Shown: in pieces, positions 56,628 to 64,000 of the stretch
Numbering within the stretch: position 1 is the stretch's first letter
How the letters are laid out: each line of letters begins with the position of its first letter
DNA from: Neopestalotiopsis rosae
Lineage: Eukaryota; Ascomycota; Sordariomycetes; Amphisphaeriales; Sporocadaceae
Direction: 5' to 3'
Length of the DNA stretch: 64,000 nucleotides
Assembly (NCBI GenBank): GCA_023078685.1
Contig: JALGAS010000005.1
Coordinates: forward strand, 4,402,001-4,466,000
The notes under the pieces: generated by a model
The model's input: only the letters and a program-made list of their open reading frames with translations
What the model was told of the DNA's origin: nothing
Database searches by the model: none
Position numbers and translations under genes: made by a program

Positions 56628-59153
56628 ATGCGGTCGCAATTGACCCGCCATGTCTTGCGACGCTTGCGTGCCCACCAGGGCATCCCTCCGTGTCCGACGA
56701 CAAGGCCATCTCTACGCCGGTATCCCGCGGCTGCACGGATCGCGAGACCAATCCAACGAAGGACGTTTATGAATTTCTTCCAAAAGGCACCTCGGATATT
56801 GAAGGAGCCCGAGGTCGAGCCCGGTTTCGAGTCGCTACTCAAGTATGGCGCAATGAAAAATGAGAATCTTCGGCCGCCGCCGAGGGAGGAGTTGGTCAAG
56901 GGGTTCAGGGACTTTTTCAAGTACAAGAAGGTCAACAACCGCCCGGTCAATGCCATGCAAGCACGAGTGGCGCACCACGTACTGAAGCATTTGAACGAGC
57001 CCGGCGAGCGCAATGCCGAATTCAACTTGACTTTGGCCGACCTGAGGACAGCACAACTTGCACTCCAGCAGCGGCCCCGTGATGACCCCACCGAACTTGT
57101 CGAGCTTGCAAGAGCCTTGTTCCTAGAAATTCGCGACTTGGCTAAACAAAAGGTCCGATCGACTCGATACTCCAAGGGTGGCGAGAGCAGGACTGCCGCT
57201 GTCGAGCTGTTTCCGGATATTGCCGCTCTTCTCAGAATCTTGACACAGCATGGAAAGTCACTCGAGGCACGGCACCACTTGTTGTCGTCATGGCAGTCCC
57301 TTCAAAGCGATCCAAACTTGGGTTATGGCCGTACCAAGGGCCTGTGGATACCGGTACTACGTGGGCTTGCGCAGGAGGGGAGGGAGGAAGACCTACTGGA
57401 CTTCCTTGCAACCATGCAGGCCCGATCTGGTCTTGAATTTGGTCGTTCCGTACATGAGATCATGACAACATTCTATGCCAAGAAGAATGATCTGGAGACA
57501 ATGAAAGAATGGTTCTATAAGCCCATCGAGCCCGCACGCTCAGACGAGACATCAGTTCTGGATGGTGACATCGCCGAGACAAGCTCGACTTCTCCGACAC
57601 CATCGCAGCAAACCTATCAAGAAGTCTTCCGATGTGCTATTCGGAACAATGATACTGAGTGGGCCATATCAGAGTATCAAGCGCTGGCGGATACGCTTCC
57701 TACACTTTCAGAGACACACTACGCCGAAGAGGCAGTTCTGCTTATATACCGATTTGCAGTACTGTTGCTTGGAAAGGGCCCCGAACATATCGAGCACATG
57801 TTCAAAAGCAACCCCGACCCCAACTTCCAACCCAGTATCTCCATTGTCAACGCCCTGATTGAGGCAGCTGTCGAAAAGGGAGATCTGTACATGGCCGAGC
57901 GACTAGTAGCCTTGCTCCCTAAATTCGACCTCGAGCCGGACAGAAGACATTTCAGTCTCATTATGGACTACAGAATGCAGGCGGGCGACCTGGATGGAGC
58001 CTTTACTGCATACCGGTCTCTACAAAACTACGACAATGATGAAGCCGACTGGCCTCTTCTCAACAAATTGATTCGCGGATTGTGCAGCTCGTCATCCCCG
58101 AATCATGACAAGGTGTTAGATGTCACGAGCTACCTTGAACAGCTAGCCGCAACTCTGGAGCCCGAGACCGTGGTAGCATTGTGTATGACATTCATGAAGA
58201 ATGACGAACAATATGAGGTGATAGACACGCTCTCTCTACACACAGTACACTATAGCTGGAGTGAAAGAGCCCTCATCTCCAAGGCGTTTACCGAATTTTG
58301 TTTGGATACATCAAATAGTACGGCTCGCGTATGGGATGCATACGCTCTACTGCGACAGTTCTTCCCCGATACAGCCCTTGAGGACAGAGTCAAAATAATG
58401 GATGCCTTCTTTGATCGAAAGCGTGCCGATATGGCCTGCCATGTGTTTGGTCACATGCGACAACACAGCAACCCAAAGTATCGGCCCAAGATAGAGACCT
58501 ATGTCCGCTGTCTTGAGGGCATTGGCCGCAGTCCTGACTTGGAGGGTCTAAAGCTGGTGCACAACATGCTCAAGATGGATACCACAGTACAGCCTACCAC
58601 GCAGCTATATAATGCCTTGATGATTGCATACACAGCCTGCGATGAGCCGGCACGCGCAATTGAATTTTGGAAGGATGTCGACAGTTCTGCCGAGGGTCCT
58701 TCCTACCACTCACTAGAGATTGTCTTTAGGACTTACGAGATCATGCCATTTGGCATGGATCCGGCAAAGCAGCTTTGGGAGAAGCTTCATAAAATGGAGA
58801 TTGAGGTTCCTGTCAACGTATTGGCAGCTTATGCGGCGGTATTGGCAAGCAATAGCCATGTGGAAGAGGTCAAGAAGATTATCGAGGACATGGAGGCCAA
58901 CTTTGGACACCGGCCTGATGTCATGACGTGAGTATATTTCGTCCCCTATTTGTGTGTCTTGTCCTGTAGTTAACCCCTTAACAGTCTCAGCACGCTCTAC
59001 AATGCTCTGCCCAACAATGAATTCAAAGACGAGTTCGAAGCATGGTCAAAGGAATGGTTCCCACATGTCTGGGCCCAACTGGAGAAGATACGGAGGAGAC
59101 GAAATGCCGAAGGATTCAGGACATTCCAGATCACGCGACCCTGGAAAGCGTAA
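56628..59153 (+). CDS. cia84: Complex I intermediate-associated protein 84-like PPR protein, mitochondrial
   Basis: Exons 56628-58927 and 58985-59153 (GTGAGT..ACAG, phase 2) encode 822 residues. The N-terminus MRSQLTRHVLRRLRAHQG is Arg-rich and free of acids, a mitochondrial presequence. RRTFMNFFQKAPRILKEPEVEPGFESLL and RPPPREELVKGFRDFF then match what I recall of Neurospora CIA84. The body is helical repeats of PPR type (NALIEAAVEKGDLYMAERLV, YNALMIAYTACDEPARAIEF). CIA84 is a chaperone that binds the membrane-arm intermediate during NADH dehydrogenase assembly and is absent from the finished complex. The final exon (LPNNEFKDEFEAWSKEW) completes the usual C-terminus. If not CIA84, it is another mitochondrial PPR protein. 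Confidence 0.85.
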
Positions 59154-59312
59154 GATGATGTCGCAATGTAAATGTACAAAGAGTTTCAAAGTTACTCATA
59201 CGCCGTGTAGAGGCGTGTGTATCTATCTGTACAAAATCGAATGCGAACCAATCTATTGTACAACCTTATATGCTTTCTTTCAAACTTGCCTTATCGGCCA
59301 GGTTCTTGGCTT

Positions 59313-60191
59313 TTAGATATAACTGCCCATCTTGCCCGTTGCTCGAGTTTGTGGCGCATTGAAACGCCTCTCTCTCTTGAGGAGTTCAGGGTGCTTGTGT
59401 ACACTGGGGTGGAGTCCCAGTCCAATCGCTCTTCGGACCGCCTTTGCAACCTTGCGCTGGTTGACTGGCCTCAGGCCGGTGTGTTGTGACTTCTTTATGC
59501 GGCCATGTGGTGTGGTGAATTCCGAGATGAAGGAAAAGTTCTAGTCCTTCGGTTAGCATATGCTCCATATCGTAATCTCGCCCGCCCCTTTGACACGTGA
59601 AGAAAACCTACCCTGTACATATCCACGGGCTTCAGGCCCAACAGATCGACGACATCCTTTTCGACGTTGGAGATCTTGCCCCATCTCGACATCTCCGAGG
59701 GCGACAGGTCGCGCGGCGCGTAGACGTCGCCGAGCCTCCACCGCCGCGGCGCCTGGCGCATGTAGTCGCTGGCGATGATCTTGCCGCGCAGCTCCTCCTG
59801 GACGTTGGGCCGCATGGACTCGCCGGCGGGCGCCTGGTCGCCGCCGCGGTGCTGCGAGAGGCGCATGCGCTCAAAGATGGACTTTACGGCGGCATTGCGG
59901 TTGTTGCCCGGTGCCGCTTGCCTCGACGACGGCGATGATCTGGAGGAGGGGGAGGGCTTGTCGAGGTCCAGTAGGGACGAAATGGAGTTTGGCTGATTAA
60001 TGTCCCGGACTAGCACATTGTGTGAGCTGTTTGGTATTTCCGTCTTCCTTTGCGAGGAAGTGCAGGGATGGATTGCATAGGTACTTACGACCCTTCTGAG
60101 ATGCACCGGACTGGGAGAATTGGCAGACCTGGGCCTTGAGGTAGGTCTGTGCCGGCCTGACGGCGCTCAATAATTGTATCCTCGGCGGCAT
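59313..60191 (-). CDS. rsm18: Mitochondrial ribosomal protein bS18m
   Basis: Exons 60191-60089, 60009-59612 and 59540-59313 encode 242 residues. The N-terminus MPPRIQLLSAVRPAQTYL is a presequence, followed by a disordered Ser/Pro-rich part. The conserved region RRWRLGDVYAPRDLSPSEMSRW through DVVDLLGLKPVDMYR joins across the last intron to NFSFISEFTTPHGRIKKSQ, TGLRPVNQRKVAKAVRRAIG and GLHPSVHKHPELL. The block around I-S-x-F-x-T-x-x-G-R-I followed by TGL and RAI is diagnostic of bacterial-type S18. It sits on the platform of the mitochondrial small subunit. It is convergent with the CIA84 gene (159 bases between stops) and divergent from IMP3 (314 bases), so two mitochondrial genes and one ribosome-biogenesis gene are packed together. 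Confidence 0.92.
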
Positions 60192-60505
60192 GTTGGTGGT
60201 TGTGTGATTGACTGATTGAGTGCAGCAGGTCAGGAGCTGAAGCTATCCCCAATGGCCAATTGAGACCATCGCCCGAGTTCGCGGTTCCCAGATATTTTTG
60301 GCGTCGATAATTTAACCTAGCTAGTTGCAACACTTTTGGTAGCTGCATATCTTATCTTTCTTATCGATAAAGTGGGTTGCAAGGTGGGCGGGCGCCGGTG
60401 TCCATAAGAAATTTAGATGATAGCTAAAGTCCATTGACGATTCCGAGCTTCAGTTTTGCTAGTTACTGTCGGCACGGCTCATAACACCAGCAAAAAGTCG
60501 CAATC
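60192..60505. promoter_or_regulatory. Bidirectional promoter between bS18m and IMP3 genes
   Basis: Starts diverge over 314 bases. There is no TATA box. A TTATCGATAA palindrome at 60360-60369 resembles a DRE-type element, as seen in housekeeping promoters. Confidence 0.5.
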
Positions 60506-61201
60506 ATGGTGCGCAAACTCAAGCATCACGAGCAGAAGCTCCTGCGGAAGGTCGATTTCATCACCTACAAGCAAGACAACAACCACAGAGATGCGGCAGT
60601 CGTACGTTCCACCATGCGCTCGCCGCTGCCATAGGCGGTTTCCACGGAGCATGCGCCCGCTAACATTCCTGCGCAGATCCGTCGTTATATGATCCAAAAG
60701 CCTGAGGATTACCACCGTGAGTGACCTATTTCTTTGCCATTACCAGGCAGCCAAGCGTACAATCGAAGCTTACCTCCCAAAACAGGTTACAACCGTCTCT
60801 GTGGCTCCGTCCGGAAACTCGCACATCGCCTCACCCTCATGCCACCTGACAGCCCCGTACGGCGCAAGCACGAGGACCTCCTGCTCGAGAAGCTCTACGA
60901 CATGGGTATCATCTCATCAACCTCCAAGCTCAGCGCCTTCGAGCACGACGTGACCGTGTCGGCCTTTGCGCGGCGGAGGCTGCCCGTCGTCATGACCCGC
61001 CTCAAGATGGCCGAGACCGTGCAGGCCGCTACCAAGATGATCGAGCAGGGCCACGTCCGTGTCGGTACCGATACCATTACCGATCCCGCCTACCTTGTCA
61101 CCCGCAACATGGAGGACTTCGTCACTTGGGCCGTGGGCAGCAAGATTAAGAGGAACATCATGAAGTACAGAGACAAGCTGGATGATTTCGAGCTGCTGTA
61201 G
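60506..61201 (+). CDS. imp3: U3 snoRNP protein IMP3
   Basis: Exons 60506-60601, 60677-60716 and 60786-61201 encode 183 residues, the same length as I recall for yeast Imp3. [22 protein letters not shown] is the conserved N-terminus; [21 protein letters not shown] joins across both introns. [14 protein letters not shown] and the S4 RNA-binding domain ([28 protein letters not shown]) follow, ending DDFELL. IMP3 works with Mpp10 and Imp4 in the small-subunit processome, pairing U3 snoRNA with pre-rRNA in the nucleolus. The exon of 40 bases is supported by both phase and sequence. Confidence 0.96.
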
Positions 61202-61815
61202 AGGACGTATGGAGCAAAATTTTCAGTGAAGAAGGATAAGCAAATAAGGGAATAGGCATCAGCGCAGTTTACCGGGGAGGTAGACTCGCTATTCTGGGTG
61301 CATTGCATTGCAGGGCGTTTGGGTGTTACTTTCCAAGTCCAATATCTTGGATTTTTATACCTGGAATCAGGAGCAGGAATAGCTCTAGAATTCCATCATT
61401 ATTTGAACGGGTCACACGACGCATATCGCATTGTGATGGGATATAGTGACTATCAATAATACTTTGGCGGCTGAGACTCGCCATTGCAATATGTGCATTC
61501 CGCATTTTGACTCAGCCAGCAAATAGTCGCAGACTTGCGCATACCCTTCTGAAGGATATTTTTCATGAGACCCAGAACTAATTAATTAGCTGGAGTCTGT
61601 GGTCTGCTGCCTTGCGATCAATTGTATGAACAATGATAAAATATTATCACGTGACGACGTGTTCTAAATGCCTAACTCACTAATGAATTGACGCGTCTCC
61701 AGGCACGCTTTGAACCAGTATTTGTTAACGAGACAAAGCTCATCTCTGCCAACAAACTAATGGATCATCAAGTTGTCAACTGTATGATCCATAATTGCGG
61801 GTTGCCTGTTTCGCG
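61202..61815. other. Intergenic interval
   Basis: This is the 3' flank of IMP3 and the promoter of the SNF2 gene. It is A/T-rich with no other feature. Confidence 0.55.
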
Positions 61816-64000
61816 ATGGCGCCCCCACCAGTGATCATCTCCATTTCGGACGACGAGGCCACAACTTCCGGCGAGGATGCCGATGTACCTGCATCCACGT
61901 CGCCGATACGGGACGTGAAATCAAGGAAGCGCAAAATACCATCGCAAGTGCCGGAGAAGATCGAATGGACAGACAATGAAGATGATGAGGTGTCGTACGA
62001 CAATTTCAAAAAGCGCAAGGTTCAGGATACGAAACCGGCCAATGGCAAGGGCAAGGGCAAAGCCAAGGCGACCACCCCCAAAGCATCATCAAAAGCCGCA
62101 AAAGGCAAGGGCCGAGGGAAACCCAAGCCGGAAGATGACGATGACCCCGAGGAGCATCTGCCGGACTATCTCAAACAGCGTCGTCAAGCCTTTGACCGAG
62201 ACCGCAAACGCTTGCAACAGGCTGGGCTCAAGCTGCCTCCCACATACGACGACGTGGAGTTCTCTGAAGATGAGAGCTCCGAAAGGCTGGAGGAGAGGCC
62301 AAAGTTTGATCAGCGAAGTGGCATCAAACCTAGTCGCGCCTATAAGGATATTGTACTGCCGCATTCCTGTGGCGTCATTCCCGCTCCGATAGCACAATAC
62401 CTTCGCGATTACCAAGTTGAGGGTGTGAAATTCCTCCATGAACTGTTTGTCTACCAAAAGGGAGGAATCCTCGGAGACGACATGGGCCTGGGAAAGACGG
62501 TGCAAGTGGCTGCTTTTCTGACTGCCATGTTTGGCAAGACCGGAGACTCGCGGGATGGAAAAAGAATGAGGAAATTCCGATGGGCGAATGACCGCTGGTA
62601 TCCCAAAGTGCTCATCGTGTGCCCAGGATCGTTGACACAAAATTGGAGGCAGGAGCTGGACCGGTGGGGATGGTGGTCAACTGATCTCTACCATGGAGCC
62701 GGCAAGGATGATGTTCTTCTTGCCGCCAGAGCTGGCAGTCTGGAAATCATGATCACCACCTATACTACGTACAAGAACAATCAAGATGCAGTCAACAGGG
62801 TTGCCTGGGACCTTGTGGTTGCCGACGAATGCCACTGCCTCAAAGACCCCAGCGCCGAAGTCACAAAGGCCATGACGGATGTTAATGCATTGTGCCGGAT
62901 CGGGCTCACAGGCACAGCCATTCAAAACAAGTACGAAGAATTGTGGTGTATACTCAACTGGACGAACCCGGGCCTCTTTGGAACGCTAGCCGAGTGGAAG
63001 CACACCATTAGCAAACCTCTGACGATAGGACAGTCTCACGATGCCACCATTCAGCAATTAAGCAAAGCGAGAAAGACAGCGAAGAAGCTTGTGGAAAACC
63101 TACTTCCGCAATTCTTTCTGCGTCGTATGAAGAGCTTGATTGCACATCAGCTACCGAAGAAGAGTGATCGGGTTGTTTTCTGCCCGCTGTCAGATATACA
63201 GCGACAAGCCTATCAGAACTTCACAGACAGTCCTCTTGTAGAGATTGTCAAACGTGCTTACGACGACTGTGAGTGCGATTCCGGATTCAAGCGAGGATTT
63301 TGCTGTCACGAGACGACCCCTGAGGGCGAGTCATGGAAGGCCTTGGTGTTTCCATGCGTCATGTCTTTGCAAAAGCTGTCCAGCCACCTTACGCTCTTGA
63401 TCCCTTCGCATTCAGAAACCAAAGAGAAGCACGAGAGAGACATGAGATACCTGCAAGCTGCGATGCCAAAGGACTGGAAAACATTGTATAACCAACGGGA
63501 GTCCATTCTAAACCTTGCCAACCCCAACTTTTGTGGCAAGTGGGCAGTTTTGAAGAAGTTGTTGGCATATTGGCATTCCAGTGGAGACAAGGTCTTGGTC
63601 TTTTCACATAGTGTAAGGTTGCTGAAAATCCTCCAGTACTTGTTCAACAACACTAGCTACAATGTCAGCTATCTGGACGGGTCTCTGTCATACGAAGACC
63701 GCCAGAGCACAGTCGACGACTTCAACACTGACGCGAATCAATTCGTCTTTCTCATTTCCACAAAAGCTGGCGGCGTCGGCCTCAACATCACATCTGCCAA
63801 CAAGGTCGTGATCATGGATCCCCACTGGAATCCTTCCTACGATCTACAGGCTCAGGATCGTGCATATCGTATTGGCCAGGTCCGAAACGTAGAAGTCTAT
63901 CGCCTCATCTCCGCTGGCACGATCGAAGAAATTACGTACGCCAGACAAATTTACAAACAGCAGCAGGCAAACATCGGCTACACTGCCTCCAACGAGCGCC
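61816..64000 (+). CDS. ERCC6L2-like SNF2 family ATPase, 3' end outside window
   Basis: The frame is open without introns from the ATG at 61816 to the window edge (728 codons). MAPPPVIISISDDEA and a Lys-rich N-terminal region (GKGKGKAKATTPKASS) are disordered and nuclear-like. ATPase motifs are DDMGLGKTVQVAA (I), VLIVCPGSL (Ia), VVADECHCL (II, a DECH box), LTGTAIQN (III), then VFSHS (IV), STKAGGVGLNIT (V) and QAQDRAYRIGQ (VI). Between the lobes, FFLRRMKSLI precedes KKSDRVVFCPLSDIQR and a cysteine group CEC..CCH (residues 485-498). That block and its position match the ERCC6L2/Rad26-like branch, as I recall the human protein, rather than CSB proper. Likely role: DNA translocase in genome maintenance. 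Confidence 0.9.
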   Translation, partial: MAPPPVIISISDDEATTSGEDADVPASTSPIRDVKSRKRKIPSQVPEKIEWTDNEDDEVSYDNFKKRKVQDTKPANGKGKGKAKATTPKASSKAAKGKGRGKPKPEDDDDPEEHLPDYLKQRRQAFDRDRKRLQQAGLKLPPTYDDVEFSEDESSERLEERPKFDQRSGIKPSRAYKDIVLPHSCGVIPAPIAQYLRDYQVEGVKFLHELFVYQKGGILGDDMGLGKTVQVAAFLTAMFGKTGDSRDGKRMRKFRWANDRWYPKVLIVCPGSLTQNWRQELDRWGWWSTDLYHGAGKDDVLLAARAGSLEIMITTYTTYKNNQDAVNRVAWDLVVADECHCLKDPSAEVTKAMTDVNALCRIGLTGTAIQNKYEELWCILNWTNPGLFGTLAEWKHTISKPLTIGQSHDATIQQLSKARKTAKKLVENLLPQFFLRRMKSLIAHQLPKKSDRVVFCPLSDIQRQAYQNFTDSPLVEIVKRAYDDCECDSGFKRGFCCHETTPEGESWKALVFPCVMSLQKLSSHLTLLIPSHSETKEKHERDMRYLQAAMPKDWKTLYNQRESILNLANPNFCGKWAVLKKLLAYWHSSGDKVLVFSHSVRLLKILQYLFNNTSYNVSYLDGSLSYEDRQSTVDDFNTDANQFVFLISTKAGGVGLNITSANKVVIMDPHWNPSYDLQAQDRAYRIGQVRNVEVYRLISAGTIEEITYARQIYKQQQANIGYTASNER

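Overview
The window looks like nuclear DNA of a filamentous ascomycete (Pezizomycotina, most likely a Sordariomycete). Genes are monocistronic and lie on both strands. They carry short introns (about 45-220 nt) with GTAAGT/GTGAGT-like donors and CAG/TAG acceptors. The families are typical of such fungi: a HET-domain protein, Zn2Cys6 regulators, MFS transporters, secreted CAZymes, CIA84 and IMP3. No species call is possible from the sequence alone. Exon boundaries below come from reading splice signals by eye and checking that the summed exons are divisible by three and rejoin the family motifs.

Layout. 1-8 kb: the 3' end of a Q/P-rich protein, a HET-domain protein (minus), a coiled-coil nuclear-type protein and a small two-exon protein of unknown function. 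8.2-10.2 kb: a DHA2-type drug efflux transporter with an apparent one-base frameshift. 10.2-14.7 kb: a long gene-free interval leading into a strongly codon-biased hexose transporter. 16.9-19.4 kb: a six-exon Zn2Cys6 regulator whose zinc-cluster codons are split by a probable GC-AG intron. 21.1-23.1 kb: a patatin-like protein with Gly in place of the nucleophilic Ser. 23.1-30.1 kb: a gene-poor interval of almost 7 kb holding a tRNA-like pol III unit. 30.1-31.8 kb: a second sugar transporter. 33.1-35.9 kb: a protein joining a caspase-like domain to C2H2 zinc fingers. 37.1-41.8 kb: a secreted GH43-CBM35 (exo-beta-1,3-galactanase type) convergent with a secreted GH31 alpha-glucosidase.

43.3-50.1 kb: a compact set made of a proline-iminopeptidase-like hydrolase, an SDR, a Zn2Cys6 regulator and a divergent second SDR, which may work as one small pathway. 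50.5-54.4 kb: an MSS116-like DEAD-box helicase and a secreted pectin lyase. 56.6-64 kb: a housekeeping block with CIA84 (complex I assembly), mitochondrial ribosomal bS18, the U3 snoRNP protein IMP3, and the 5' part of an ERCC6L2-like SNF2 ATPase that runs off the window.

Themes. The galactanase-type GH43, alpha-glucosidase, pectin lyase and two sugar porters fit use of plant polysaccharides. The last 8 kb serve mitochondrial biogenesis, ribosome biogenesis and genome maintenance. The most unusual items are the caspase-like/C2H2 fusion, the patatin pseudo-enzyme, the frameshifted transporter with a possible in-frame splice rescue, the GC-AG intron inside a zinc-cluster motif, and the hydrolase/SDR/regulator/SDR set.
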